This document shows, in pieces, positions 38,879-49,379 of a stretch of DNA of 64,000 nucleotides. Position numbers and translations under genes: made by a program. Position 1 is the first letter of the stretch. Every line of letters starts with the position of its first letter. Below the pieces are notes generated by a model that had not been told where the DNA came from, searched no databases, and was given only the letters and a program-made list of their open reading frames with translations. This DNA comes from CBDHFQ01 sp965262565. GTDB lineage: Bacteria > Bacteroidota > Bacteroidia > J057. The DNA lies in assembly GCA_965262565.1 (NCBI GenBank), contig CBDHFQ010000017.1:287370-351369 (forward strand). The letters are read 5' to 3'.

Positions 38879-39760
38879 ATGTTAGACCAAAGCTTAGCCT
38901 CAGACCAAAAAGTTTGGGCATCTATTCATCAACTAAAACTTCAGGTGGATAGAATTCAAGCTGTTCCAGAATCCAATAGTTCTGAGGTTCGAATTTTGAC
39001 ATTGAAAAGTGGCCAACAGGTAGTCATAAAAATTCCATACAATCTCAAAAAATTTAGACGAGAAAAAACGGCGCTTTTAGCCTTATCCCATCACTCTAAG
39101 GTTCCCAATTTGCTGGATTGGTATGAGATCGGCGAAGAATCGGCTATGGTGTTAAGTTATGTAGATGGAATTCCTGTAAGTGAGGCCGAAGTGCTGGATG
39201 AGTATATGGCAGCTCAGTTGGGGGAGGAAATGGCCAGGATACATCTAGTGGAGATGGAAGATTTTGAAGGGAAACCCCATTGGCACTCATTACTCAAGCG
39301 AAATTTTTCCAAATTTATACAGGCCATCAAACAAAACCATGATCATCCTACATGGGATGAGTTGTCAGACATATTCGAAAAACACTTAGCTCAAATTCCC
39401 AATACAAAACAAGCATGTTTAATTCATTTTGATTTGAGGCTAGGGAACGTACTATATCGCAACAATAACATAGTAGGAATTATTGATTTTGAAAGTTCGA
39501 GAGGAGGTTCAGGAGAAATGGATTTTTTTAAGTTGTGGAAAGAAGTCTGGCGGAAAAGGCCTTCCTTAAAGTTTCCCATGCTGACAGCCTATAAAGCCAT
39601 TAAACCTCTTCCTTTTGATGTGGATCAGGTGCTTAACCTATATTATTTGTATCATTCAGTCGGAGGAATCTCATGGTGTGTGGAACGGAATAAATTAGAT
39701 GCTCCCTTTTATGAGGAAAATAAAAAAGGGGTAGAAGAAGCATTGACAATGATCTCATAA
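38879..39760 (+). CDS. Aminoglycoside-phosphotransferase-like (APH) kinase
   Basis: The 293-residue protein kinase-like-fold phosphotransferase has an ATP-lobe lysine in QQVVIKIPY, the catalytic loop CLIHFDLRLGNVLY (H-x-D-x-x-x-x-N) and the metal-binding IIDFESSRGG (DFE in place of DFG). Such APH-family enzymes phosphorylate antibiotics, sugars or metabolites. Nothing in sequence points to drug resistance, and the neighbours (methyltransferase, DinB-like) do not settle the substrate. Confidence 0.82.
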   Translation: MLDQSLASDQKVWASIHQLKLQVDRIQAVPESNSSEVRILTLKSGQQVVIKIPYNLKKFRREKTALLALSHHSKVPNLLDWYEIGEESAMVLSYVDGIPVSEAEVLDEYMAAQLGEEMARIHLVEMEDFEGKPHWHSLLKRNFSKFIQAIKQNHDHPTWDELSDIFEKHLAQIPNTKQACLIHFDLRLGNVLYRNNNIVGIIDFESSRGGSGEMDFFKLWKEVWRKRPSLKFPMLTAYKAIKPLPFDVDQVLNLYYLYHSVGGISWCVERNKLDAPFYEENKKGVEEALTMIS

Positions 39761-39792
39761 TTAATTATATATTCCACAAATAAAATTTTTAA

Positions 39793-40368
39793 ATGATGAA
39801 TGACTACCTCCCCAATCTTATCAAGCAATTCAAATTATACAAGATGCTGGGGGAACGAACCTTTGAGCAGCTTCCAAATGATAAGTTGTTTTGGACCTAT
39901 AACGAAGCCACTAATAGTATAGGCACTATTGTGAAACATCTACATGGCAATATGATGTCTAGATTTACAGATTTTCTCACTACTGATGGAGAGAAAACAT
40001 GGAGAAAGCGAGATGAAGAGTTTGAAAACGACATCAAGGATAAAAACGAGATGCTAAGCAAATGGGAAGAAGGCTGGTCCTGTGTTTTCGGCGCGATTGA
40101 GTCGTTGACATCTGAAGACCTCGACAGAGAAGTATTCATCCGAAATATGGGGCATTCAGTAGCAGAAGCATTAAACAGACAGTTAGCACATTACGCATAC
40201 CATGTAGGGCAGATTGTTCATATCGGAAAAATGATTCAAGGAGAGGCATGGCAATCATTATCTATTCCTAAAGGGGCATCTAAAGCATATAATCAACGTA
40301 AATTTTCTCAACCCAAAAGACAAGGGCACTTTACCGATGAATTAATAGATCCCGAATCTAACCATTAA
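39793..40368 (+). CDS. DinB-like protein (DUF1572)
   Basis: The 191-residue four-helix-bundle protein has family hallmarks: TNSIGTIVKHLHGNMMSRF with the first metal-ligand histidines, and RQLAHYAYHVGQIVHIGKM with the C-terminal histidine pair. DUF1572/DinB proteins are metal-binding bundles, some of which act as bacillithiol or mycothiol transferases; the activity here is not known. It follows the APH-like gene by 32 bp. Confidence 0.85.
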   Translation: MMNDYLPNLIKQFKLYKMLGERTFEQLPNDKLFWTYNEATNSIGTIVKHLHGNMMSRFTDFLTTDGEKTWRKRDEEFENDIKDKNEMLSKWEEGWSCVFGAIESLTSEDLDREVFIRNMGHSVAEALNRQLAHYAYHVGQIVHIGKMIQGEAWQSLSIPKGASKAYNQRKFSQPKRQGHFTDELIDPESNH

Positions 40369-40769
40369 CTAAAAGCATCATATAAGCCAATGGACCTAAA
40401 ACTTCATGGATGATAATAGTTACTTCGTGAAATAAATTCAATATTAATTGATTGTAAGCTTATTATAAGAAATATCTAAGTATTTCCCTTGAGATCAATT
40501 ATATATATGAAAAATTGTATCTTTTTGTCTCTTTTAGTATTTTTATTAGAATTGTTGGACAATTAAAGGACATAACTACAAAGGATTCGGCTGTATGGGG
40601 ATTATTCCAATAAGTAACATACTACTCTCTACCATTCTATCGAAGAATAAATGTGGTGAGTCCACCGATTTACAATTCATAAAACCGATTTATTTATCAG
40701 TTAAAGTGATTGAGATAGTTCGACTATTCTCAACTCCCTATTAATTAGACATTTATTAATTATTGTTGT
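40369..40769 (+). other. Leader region upstream of the SusC gene (no gene)
   Basis: This 401-bp AT-rich stretch carries no convincing gene. It must hold the promoter of the SusCD locus. A T-rich element TATCTTTTTG at about 40519 vaguely resembles a -7 box. A short inverted repeat, AATTGTTGGACAATT (40550-40564, 6-bp arms), may be a regulator site. No anti-sigma/ECF sigma pair or SusR-type regulator adjoins the locus. Confidence 0.4.
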
Positions 40770-43700
40770 ATGCAACACTACTATTACTATTCAACTACTA
40801 GAAATGCAGTTAAACAGTGCAAGTTGTTTATTATGTTACTTGCATTACTGGGCTTTTCTGTCATTGGTTACTCGCAATCCAGAACAGTAACAGGAACTGT
40901 GATGGATGAAAGAGAAAATCCATTAATTGGCGCTTCTGTATTGCTTAAAGGAACCCGAGAAGGAGCACTAACAGACAATGATGGAAAATTTTCCATTTCT
41001 GTTTCAGGATCTTCTGATACTGTCGTAGTATCTTATCTTGGATATGGCACTCAGGAATTTCCTGTAGGAAGTCAAACGACCTTAAGCATTACGATGGCGG
41101 AAGAAGTATCCTCTACTGAGGAGGTCGTGGTCGTTGCCTACGGTACACAGAAAAAGGAAACTGTAACAGGGGCCGTCGCCGGAGTAAAAGGAGTAGACCT
41201 GGTTCAGTCTCCTGCTGTCGACTTATCTAACTCCCTGGCAGGACGTATTCCAGGTTTAGTGGTTATCCAAACGAGTGGGGAACCAGGAAATGATCAGGCT
41301 AATATTAATATCAGGGGAACCAACACCTTGGGAAATAGTGATCCCTTAATCGTTATCGACGGAATTCCCGATCGCGATGGCGGATTAGGCCGTCTGCTAC
41401 CTCAGGATATCGAATCTGTTTCAGTATTGAAAGATGCTTCTGCTGCTATTTACGGAGCCAGGGCGGCTAATGGGGTTATTCTTATCACTACCAGGAGAGG
41501 AGCCACTGGAAAACCAACCGTTACCTATGATTTTAATAAAGGATGGTCTCAGCCTACTACTATTCCTGAAATGTCAAGTGCAGTAGAGTACGCCAACATT
41601 ATGAATGAGCTACCTATTTATCAAACGATTCCAGTAAGTGAGTGGGGAGCAGCATCGGAAAGTATTAGATCCACTGGAACTTACACTTCTCCAACAGAAG
41701 GAGTAGGAACCATTAATGCGAATTTTAGCCCTGAAGCAGTAAGACTACATGGAGAAGGTTCTGATCCCTGGGGATTTCCTGATACGGATTGGTTCGATGA
41801 TTCATTTAAAGATTGGTCTCCTCAGAACAGGCACAATTTACAGATCACCGGCGGAAGTCAAAATTTCAGATATCTGGCTTCTTTAGGATACTTGGATCAG
41901 GACGCTTACTATCACGAATCTGCTACTTTCTATAAGCAGTACAGTGCCAGAGTTAACTTAGATGCTGATGTGAACCCTTATATTAAAGTGACCTTAGGCT
42001 TATTAGGACGTAGAGAAGATCGTAACTTCCCTACTCAGTCTGCAGGTGCTATCTTTCGTATGTTAATGCGGGGAAGACCTACAGAACCTCAGGTATGGCC
42101 TAACGGATTACCAGGACCGGATATTGAAAATGGACAGAATCCATATGTAATTACTACCAATGCTACAGGATACGATAGCCAACCTACGGATTTCTTCCAA
42201 TCTAATGGTTCTGTAGAATTTACTAATCCCTGGGTCAATGGGCTAAAATTACAACTATCAGGTGCCATTGATTATCGTCAAGGAAGGAGAAAACTATGGC
42301 AAACTCCTTGGGAACTCTATTTCTGGGATAGGCAATCTTTTGAAGCTGATGGCGTAACCCCTTTACTTGAGGGTTCTGTACGTTCCACTTTTACTGATCC
42401 GAGACTTCAGGAGGAAAGTGAAACCATTCTCAACACTAACCTTACTGCTATTTTAAGTTATGATGTTACTTTAGGATCTCATACCATCAGTACCTTAGCG
42501 GGTGTTACCAGAGAGCAATTTGAAGGACAAGATTTCCTTGCATTTAGAAGAAACTTTATTTCTCCTGCCGTGGATCAATTGTTTGCAGGAGGAACTGAAC
42601 AAATGCAGACGGGTGGTAGTGCTTTTGAAAGAGCACGTTTAGGATACTATGGACGTGTAAGATACGACTTCCGTCAGAAGTACTTAGTAGAATTTATCTG
42701 GCGATATGATGGTTCTTACATATTCCCTGAAGATGATCGCTTTGGATTTTTCCCAGGTATCTTAGCAGGATGGAATATCTCTAACGAACCTTTCTTTAAT
42801 GTTCCATTTGTGGATTACTTGAAAATCAGAGGTTCTTATGGGGAAATGGGGAATGACCAAGTATTCTTTAATGATCAATTGCAGGAATACGCTTTTCTTT
42901 CTACTTACGGATTTGGAACCTTCCCTATTGGCGGGCAAGTAGTTAACACCTTGGAGGAAACTATTCTGGCGAATCCCAGCTTTACGTGGGAAAGAGCTAA
43001 AAATACAAACATCGGTTTGGATGCGACCCTTTTCAATCAGCGAATTGATGTTGTGCTAGAGTATTTCATCAATAGAAGAGATCAAATTTTGATTCAAGAA
43101 ACAGGTTCTACACCAGCCTCTTCAGGAATTAGCTCACTATTACCACCAGTGAACGCAGGCGAAGTGGAGAATGAAGGATTTGAATTCAGCGTTAACTACA
43201 ATGGCAATGTAAGTCAGGATTTCAGGTTCAGAGTGGGAGTCAATGGTGGATATGCGAAAAATGAAGTGATATTTTTGGATGAAATCCCGGGAATTCCTGA
43301 ATATCAGAAGCTCGAAGGAAAACCAATTGGTGCTTATTTAGTTTATGAATCTGACGGAGTCTTTAGAGATCAAGCTGAAATCGAAGCTAATACTATTGAT
43401 TATAGTGGTGTAACAGGAGAATTACTTCCAGGTGATATGAAGTTCAAAGATATTAATGGTGATGGTGTAATTGATGCAGATGATCAGGTAAGAATAGATG
43501 ATAGCATCGTTCCAAGATTCAACTTTGGTGCTAACTTAAGTGTTCAATGGAAAAATTTCGACTTGACGATGCTTTTCCAAGGAGCAACAGGTGCACAATG
43601 GCGTATCTTTACTGAATCAGGAGATATTGGTAATTACTTGAAGCATTTCCACGACAATCGTTGGAGTATTGACAATCCAAGTAGTGAGCATCCAAGATTA

Positions 43701-43985
43701 GCCAGTAGAGGAGATACTTATTATACCGGTGGAAACTTCGGAAACAATACCTATTTGCTATTTAGTAAAGATTACATTCGCTTGAAAAACTTTGAAATAG
43801 GATATACGCTTCCAAGAAGCATTACCGATAAGGTAAAACTAGGAGGATTGAGATTTTATGCTAATGGATTAAACCTTATCACTTTTGCAGATCAGGATAT
43901 TCTTGACCCTGAGGCAGAGTCTAGCAGCGGTCAATACTATCCACAAGCGAGAATTATTAATACAGGATTTAGTTTACAATTTTAA
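40770..43985 (+). CDS. SusC/RagA-family TonB-linked outer-membrane importer
   Basis: The 1071-residue importer has a signal peptide (cleavage near GYSQ), a carboxypeptidase-D-like regulatory domain (about 40-110, VTGTVMDERENPLIGASVLL), a TonB box-like VVVVAYGTQKKETVTGAV and a plug (IPGLVVIQTSGEPGND, VLKDASAAIYGARAANGVILITT). The long barrel ends in FSLQF. It forms the TonB-powered channel for a large substrate bound by the SusD lid encoded 29 bp downstream. Residues near 910 (KDINGDGVIDADDQ) form an EF-hand-like calcium site. No CAZyme is encoded nearby, so the substrate is unclear. Confidence 0.95.
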   Translation: MQHYYYYSTTRNAVKQCKLFIMLLALLGFSVIGYSQSRTVTGTVMDERENPLIGASVLLKGTREGALTDNDGKFSISVSGSSDTVVVSYLGYGTQEFPVGSQTTLSITMAEEVSSTEEVVVVAYGTQKKETVTGAVAGVKGVDLVQSPAVDLSNSLAGRIPGLVVIQTSGEPGNDQANINIRGTNTLGNSDPLIVIDGIPDRDGGLGRLLPQDIESVSVLKDASAAIYGARAANGVILITTRRGATGKPTVTYDFNKGWSQPTTIPEMSSAVEYANIMNELPIYQTIPVSEWGAASESIRSTGTYTSPTEGVGTINANFSPEAVRLHGEGSDPWGFPDTDWFDDSFKDWSPQNRHNLQITGGSQNFRYLASLGYLDQDAYYHESATFYKQYSARVNLDADVNPYIKVTLGLLGRREDRNFPTQSAGAIFRMLMRGRPTEPQVWPNGLPGPDIENGQNPYVITTNATGYDSQPTDFFQSNGSVEFTNPWVNGLKLQLSGAIDYRQGRRKLWQTPWELYFWDRQSFEADGVTPLLEGSVRSTFTDPRLQEESETILNTNLTAILSYDVTLGSHTISTLAGVTREQFEGQDFLAFRRNFISPAVDQLFAGGTEQMQTGGSAFERARLGYYGRVRYDFRQKYLVEFIWRYDGSYIFPEDDRFGFFPGILAGWNISNEPFFNVPFVDYLKIRGSYGEMGNDQVFFNDQLQEYAFLSTYGFGTFPIGGQVVNTLEETILANPSFTWERAKNTNIGLDATLFNQRIDVVLEYFINRRDQILIQETGSTPASSGISSLLPPVNAGEVENEGFEFSVNYNGNVSQDFRFRVGVNGGYAKNEVIFLDEIPGIPEYQKLEGKPIGAYLVYESDGVFRDQAEIEANTIDYSGVTGELLPGDMKFKDINGDGVIDADDQVRIDDSIVPRFNFGANLSVQWKNFDLTMLFQGATGAQWRIFTESGDIGNYLKHFHDNRWSIDNPSSEHPRLASRGDTYYTGGNFGNNTYLLFSKDYIRLKNFEIGYTLPRSITDKVKLGGLRFYANGLNLITFADQDILDPEAESSSGQYYPQARIINTGFSLQF

Positions 43986-44014
43986 CACAATACTACTTAT
44001 AAACCATTCAAACA

Positions 44015-45895
44015 ATGAAATTTAAATCGGTAAATCATTTATTTATCTATTTCATTGCGCTAGCTTTACTATCATCTTGCGACAATGATTTCCTAAATAC
44101 GCAACCGCTGGATAGAATTTCCAGCGATGCGACTTGGGCAGATGGTGCTTTGTCTGAAGCATTCATCTTTAATTCATACTCTTTCCTCGGAGGAGGTGGA
44201 TTCGAAGAACAAGGGCTATCAGCTATCACTGATGAAGCCATGTTTACCCATGCAGGTAGAAATATCAATACCTTTACTGAAGGTTCTGAAACCCCAACCA
44301 ACCTCGGATGGATCAGTGAAACCTACAATTGGGACGATATGTACTTGGCTATCAGGCAAACTAATATTGCTATCCAGGAATTACCTAACGCCACCTTCGA
44401 AGATGAACCTCTGAAAGAGCGTCTTCTCGGGGAAGCTTTATTCCTGCGTGCCTATTATTATCAACAATTACTTAGATTCTATGGAGGTGTTCCTATCATT
44501 GATAGACCCTATGAATTAAATGAAGACTACTCTATCGCCAGAAATACATTTGAGGAGGTAGTAAACTTCATCATAAGTGATTTGGATCAGGCTATTACCT
44601 TACTTGACGGAAAGCCAGAATCATTAGGTAGAGCGAGAAAAATCAGTGCAATGGCATTGAAATCCCGTGTATTACTATATGCTGCCAGTGATGTTCATCA
44701 GGCAAGCAAAATACAGGCTGCCTCTCCTACTTTTGCTTCTTTCTCAAACATAGAATTAGTTGCCTACACCAATGCTGATCAAGCAGGTTTATGGCAAGCT
44801 GCCAGAGATGCGGCGGAAGCTGTCATCAGTGAAGGACAAGGATATAAACTGGATTTGAGTGCTCCGGTATCACCTGAAGAGGGAACAGAAAACTACATCG
44901 CTCTATCTATGGCAGGAGGAAGTGCTGTAGCAGATGCATCTGCTGAAACAGAATTATTGTTTGAAAGAACGCATTCTGCAGAATTTACAGAAGATAGTAA
45001 CTGGCCATTGAAAGGACTTCACGTAGGAATTAACAACGGTCCAAATGGGTACAACAACTGGGCCGGAAATACTCCTATTCAACAACTGGTAGATGATTAC
45101 GAAATGATGGATGGAACCAGATTCGATTGGAACAATCCAGAGCATGCGGCTGCTCCATACGAAAACAGAGATCCACGTTTTTACGCTTCTATCATGTATG
45201 ATGGAGCTACCTGGAAGCCACGTCCCTCAAGTGCTGCAGGACTTGATCCCGCTAATCAAATACAAACTGGTGCTTATGATGATGGAAATGGCGGATTCAT
45301 TAATGGTATTGACACACGTGAGTCTCCCATTGAAAACTGGAACGGTAGTAGAACGCACTACTATGTGAGAAAATTTATCGATCCTAATCCTGCATTGCCA
45401 GATAATCAATCAAACGTGCAGCTTGTTCCCTGGCCTTTCCTAAGATATACAGAAGCAGTGCTGAACTTTGTGGAAGCTAGTCTGGAATTAGGAGATGAAG
45501 CAACTGCCAGAGATTGGCTGAATAGAATTCGTTTCCGTTCAGGGATGCCAGCTTCTGACGCTACAGGTCAGGAATTAGTTGATCTATATAGAAATGAGCG
45601 TAGAGTGGAAATGGCGTACGAAGAGCAAAGATATCACGATGCTCGTAGATGGCTTATTCCTGCAGAAACTGTAGGAAGAGGAATTAAGGCTATAGATATT
45701 GCTGCTACGCTTAAGCCGGGTGCTACCCCTCATGTGCCTTACAGATTTGATCCTGAAGTATATGATTATACATATACAGTGGTAGATAATACAGAAGTCG
45801 AAGTACGTGTATGGGATGACAAGATGTATTACAGACCAATAGGAAGGAATGAGATCCAGCGTAATTCATTACTTATTCAGAATCCTGGATACTAG
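44015..45895 (+). CDS. SusD/RagB-family surface lipoprotein
   Basis: The 626-residue lipoprotein has a lipobox LLSSC (about residue 22) and SusD TPR-like helices. Family motifs are FLRAYYYQQLLRFYGGVPIIDRP in the N-terminal part and FLRYTEAVLNFVEASLELGD, RNERRVEMAYEEQRYHDARRW in the C-terminal part. It acts as the substrate-binding lid of the SusC channel encoded just upstream. Long inserts around 290-360 suggest its own ligand surface. Confidence 0.95.
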   Translation: MKFKSVNHLFIYFIALALLSSCDNDFLNTQPLDRISSDATWADGALSEAFIFNSYSFLGGGGFEEQGLSAITDEAMFTHAGRNINTFTEGSETPTNLGWISETYNWDDMYLAIRQTNIAIQELPNATFEDEPLKERLLGEALFLRAYYYQQLLRFYGGVPIIDRPYELNEDYSIARNTFEEVVNFIISDLDQAITLLDGKPESLGRARKISAMALKSRVLLYAASDVHQASKIQAASPTFASFSNIELVAYTNADQAGLWQAARDAAEAVISEGQGYKLDLSAPVSPEEGTENYIALSMAGGSAVADASAETELLFERTHSAEFTEDSNWPLKGLHVGINNGPNGYNNWAGNTPIQQLVDDYEMMDGTRFDWNNPEHAAAPYENRDPRFYASIMYDGATWKPRPSSAAGLDPANQIQTGAYDDGNGGFINGIDTRESPIENWNGSRTHYYVRKFIDPNPALPDNQSNVQLVPWPFLRYTEAVLNFVEASLELGDEATARDWLNRIRFRSGMPASDATGQELVDLYRNERRVEMAYEEQRYHDARRWLIPAETVGRGIKAIDIAATLKPGATPHVPYRFDPEVYDYTYTVVDNTEVEVRVWDDKMYYRPIGRNEIQRNSLLIQNPGY

Positions 45896-45919
45896 TTTTT
45901 ATTTCATATACTCAACACA

Positions 45920-45962
45920 AAGAAAATTTATCCCCTATCACATGGGGATAAATTTTCTTCCT
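45920..45962 (+). terminator. Strong hairpin between SusD and the FG-GAP gene
   Basis: A perfect 16-bp stem is formed by AAGAAAATTTATCCCC (45920-45935) and GGGGATAAATTTTCTT (45944-45959), with an 8-base loop, GC-rich at the loop end and T-rich in the 3' arm. It lies 25 bp after the susD stop and 14 bp before the next start. It is symmetric, so it would work in both directions. It probably uncouples high SusCD expression from the downstream genes by partial termination or by RNA protection. Confidence 0.85.
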
Positions 45963-45973
45963 TTTACATACTT

Positions 45974-48900
45974 ATGTTAACTCCACGATTGATCTTATAT
46001 CTATTTATTATCGCTTTTTTCCTCCTCACTTCAGGAGGATGTACGAATACAACCTCCCCAGACAAACCAACAAACATTACTCCTGAAAAAACTTCTCCCC
46101 TTTTCGTTTCCCTTCCTTCTTATCAAACGGGCATACATTTTCAAAATCGATTAGATGAAGGCTTGAATACGAACATATTGATGTATGAATATTTCTACAA
46201 TGGAGGAGGCGTAGCTATCGGCGATGTGAATGCAGATGGGAAAGAAGATATATACCTGACTTCGAACATGGGCGATAATGCGCTATATCTCAATGAAGGG
46301 GACCTCCGATTTAAAGAAGTAGGAAACATATCTGGAGCCAAAGGAAGAAGTGGCCCCTGGAAAACCGGTGTGAGTATCATAGACATTAATGGAGATGGTA
46401 AATTAGATATCTACATATGCTATTCAGGCTCCTTGCCAGATGATAAAAGAGCGAATCAATTATTTATTAATCAGGGAAATAATGAAGAAAATATCCCTCA
46501 ATTTGAAGAACAGGCAGAAGCCTATGGAGTAAATAGCCCAGCTTACAGTAATCAGGCTTATTTCTTCGATTATGACAAAGACGGAGACCTCGATATGGCG
46601 CTCCTCAACCACAATCCAAAGTCCCTTCCTGTACTAAACGAAGTAAGCTCCCGCCAAATGATGGCACAAGATGATCCTTTAAGAGGTGTCAGATTGTTTA
46701 ACCAACAAAACAACCGATTTTCAGATGTAACTCAACAAGCTGGTATTACAGGCTCAGGATTGTCTTATGGATTAGGATTGGGCATATCAGATGTAAACAA
46801 CGACGGCTGGCCAGATCTATATGTCTCCAACGACTATACCGTTCCCGACTATTTATACGTCAACAATCAAGATGGCACTTTTACCAACACACTCCCCAAC
46901 AGCATAGGCCATAATAGTCATTTCTCTATGGGAAATGATGTCGCAGATATCAATAATGATGGGCTTACAGATATATTAACCCTTGATATGTTGCCAGAAG
47001 ATAACAAAAGGCAAAAACTCCTCCTGGCTCCTGATAATTATGCCAAATTCGATCTCAATGTTCGCAGTGGATTCCACTACCAGTACATGCGGAATATGCT
47101 GCAATTGAACAACGGAGATGGAACCTTTAGCGAAATAGGCCAACTTTCCGGGATATCCAATACCGATTGGAGTTGGGCCGCTCTGTTTGCGGATTACAAC
47201 AACGATGGTTGGAAAGACCTCTACATTACCAATGGCTACAATAGAGACTATACTAATTTGGACTTTATCAATTATATGGATTCTTATGTGAAAGCAAAAG
47301 GTAGGTTGGTAAGGGAAGATGTAGTGGACATCATTAAAGAAATGCCATCTTCTAATGTGGTGAATTATATGTTTGCCAACAATCATGACCTTAGCTTTTC
47401 CAATAAGACGATCCGTTGGGGAATGAATCAGGCTTCAAATAGTAATGGGGCAGCTTATGCAGATTTGGACGAAGATGGTGACCTGGATCTTGTGGTAAAT
47501 AATATCAATCAAGCAGCCTTCCTCTATGAAAACCAATCGCGATCATTGACCCAAAACCACTACCTTCAAATTTCACTATCTGGGGAAGGGAAAAATACCT
47601 ATGGGATTGGCACACATATTCAACTCAGCTGTCAGGGAAAACGACAAATGATAGAACAATATCCTGGTAGAGGCTATTTATCTTCTGTTTCTCCTACGCT
47701 TCATTTAGGGTTAGGTCAATGCGAATATATCGATTCCCTTATAGTCGATTGGCCCAGTGGAAAAAGGCACATCCTGACGAATATTCCTGCTGATCAACGA
47801 CTGGAGATCAATGAAAGTGACGCTACACCAAACAAACTTAAATCTCCCAAACCAAGTCCTTATTTTGCCCAAACATCCTTTTCTATCCAGCATGAGGACA
47901 AAACCAACCATATTAACGATTTCGATCGCCAAGCCTTATTGATTAGCGGATTATCCCATGTTGGACCCGTGCTCAACAAAGGAGATGTCAATCAGGATGG
48001 AAAAGAGGATATATTCATCGGAGGAGCAGAAGGCCAGGCAAGTTCCTTGTACCTTCAACAAAGCGATGGGTCCTTTTCCAGGACAAGACAATCAGATTTT
48101 GAAAAAGACAAAGCATTTGTAGATACAGATGCCCATTTTTTCGATGCAGATGGAGATAATGATCTTGACTTGTATGTCGCTAGTGGTGGTTATCATCAAT
48201 TCAAACCCGAAGATGATAAGTTACAGGATAGATTATATCTCAATGATGGAAAGGGAACTTTTGAATCCAGTTCCTCTTCCTTACCAGCTATAAATATCAG
48301 CACAGGAAGTATTGCCATCAGCGACATAAATGGTGATGGTTTGGAAGACATATTTGTGGGAGGAAGATTGATTCCGGGAAATTATCCTGAGCTACCCCAG
48401 AGCTATATACTTACGAACGATGGCCAGGGAAATTTTACTGACCAAACCACTTCTCTCTGTCCTGATCTTCAACGAATAGGAATGGTAACCGATGCTCATT
48501 GGGTGGACCTGGATAATGATCAGACGATGGAATTAGTCATCGTTGGCGAATGGATGCCCATTACCATTTTCAAAAAAAATGGAAATAGCTGGACAGATCA
48601 AACTCTTACTTTTTTCTCTACCACTTATAAAGGCATGTGGAATAGGTTAGAAGTGTTGGATGTAAATGGGGATGGTAGGGAAGATCTCATAGCAGGAAAT
48701 ATTGGGACCAATGTTCAATTCAAGGTATCTGAGAAAGAACCTGCAGAGTTATATTTCAAAGACTTTGATAACAATGGCGCCATCGATCCTATTTTCTGCT
48801 ATTATATTCAGGGAAAAAGCTATCCTTATATCACGCGTGATGAACTAAGTCGCCAATTGGTTAGTATGAAAGCCCGATTCACTTCGTATCAAAGCTATGC

Positions 48901-49324
48901 AGATGCCTCATTGGAAGATATTTTTAGTTCCCAAGAATTGGCTAATGCAGATAAACTCAAAATGAATCATCAGCAAACCTCATTGTTTATTCAACAAGCG
49001 GATGGTACATTCCAGGTATCTCCCCTACCCCAAGAAGCCCAATATTCGCCAGTGTATACCATTACTTCCTTAGATGCAAACAAAGATGGGAACACAGACT
49101 TACTATTATGTGGCAATAATAGCCATGCGAAATTGAGGTTGGGAAAAATGGATGCGAATTATGGAGTCCTATTAGAAGGAGATGGAACGGGATCTTTCCA
49201 ATATGTTCCCCAATATCTTTCGGGCTTTCAACTCAAGGGAGATGTGAGAAGTTCACTTTTGATCGATAATTGGCTTATCTTTGGGGTGAATCAGCAAGGG
49301 TTAATCGCTTATAAGGGACAGTAA
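45974..49324 (+). CDS. FG-GAP/VCBS-repeat lipoprotein with ASPIC/UnbV domain
   Basis: The 1116-residue lipoprotein has a lipobox LLTSGGC (about residue 23). Two beta-propeller regions follow, with calcium-binding FG-GAP/VCBS loops of the DxNxDGxxD type (GDVNADGKEDIY, DINGDGKLDIY, DYDKDGDLDMA, DVNNDGWPDLY and later DVNGDGREDLI). An ASPIC/UnbV domain lies between them (about 535-620, GIGTHIQL ... HLGLGQ ... SLIVDWPSG). It is probably a surface lipoprotein that binds ligand or partner. It follows the SusCD pair, separated by the hairpin at 45920. Confidence 0.9.
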   Translation: MLTPRLILYLFIIAFFLLTSGGCTNTTSPDKPTNITPEKTSPLFVSLPSYQTGIHFQNRLDEGLNTNILMYEYFYNGGGVAIGDVNADGKEDIYLTSNMGDNALYLNEGDLRFKEVGNISGAKGRSGPWKTGVSIIDINGDGKLDIYICYSGSLPDDKRANQLFINQGNNEENIPQFEEQAEAYGVNSPAYSNQAYFFDYDKDGDLDMALLNHNPKSLPVLNEVSSRQMMAQDDPLRGVRLFNQQNNRFSDVTQQAGITGSGLSYGLGLGISDVNNDGWPDLYVSNDYTVPDYLYVNNQDGTFTNTLPNSIGHNSHFSMGNDVADINNDGLTDILTLDMLPEDNKRQKLLLAPDNYAKFDLNVRSGFHYQYMRNMLQLNNGDGTFSEIGQLSGISNTDWSWAALFADYNNDGWKDLYITNGYNRDYTNLDFINYMDSYVKAKGRLVREDVVDIIKEMPSSNVVNYMFANNHDLSFSNKTIRWGMNQASNSNGAAYADLDEDGDLDLVVNNINQAAFLYENQSRSLTQNHYLQISLSGEGKNTYGIGTHIQLSCQGKRQMIEQYPGRGYLSSVSPTLHLGLGQCEYIDSLIVDWPSGKRHILTNIPADQRLEINESDATPNKLKSPKPSPYFAQTSFSIQHEDKTNHINDFDRQALLISGLSHVGPVLNKGDVNQDGKEDIFIGGAEGQASSLYLQQSDGSFSRTRQSDFEKDKAFVDTDAHFFDADGDNDLDLYVASGGYHQFKPEDDKLQDRLYLNDGKGTFESSSSSLPAINISTGSIAISDINGDGLEDIFVGGRLIPGNYPELPQSYILTNDGQGNFTDQTTSLCPDLQRIGMVTDAHWVDLDNDQTMELVIVGEWMPITIFKKNGNSWTDQTLTFFSTTYKGMWNRLEVLDVNGDGREDLIAGNIGTNVQFKVSEKEPAELYFKDFDNNGAIDPIFCYYIQGKSYPYITRDELSRQLVSMKARFTSYQSYADASLEDIFSSQELANADKLKMNHQQTSLFIQQADGTFQVSPLPQEAQYSPVYTITSLDANKDGNTDLLLCGNNSHAKLRLGKMDANYGVLLEGDGTGSFQYVPQYLSGFQLKGDVRSSLLIDNWLIFGVNQQGLIAYKGQ

Positions 49325-49379
49325 GGCCAACCTTACCCTATTCTGTTTATGGAAGATTGTATAACATATTAGAAGGCTC

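Noticed and set aside
40550..40564. Short inverted repeat as operator of the SusC promoter
   Set aside because: Arms are only 6 bp in very AT-rich DNA, so chance is likely; kept as a remark under the leader region only.
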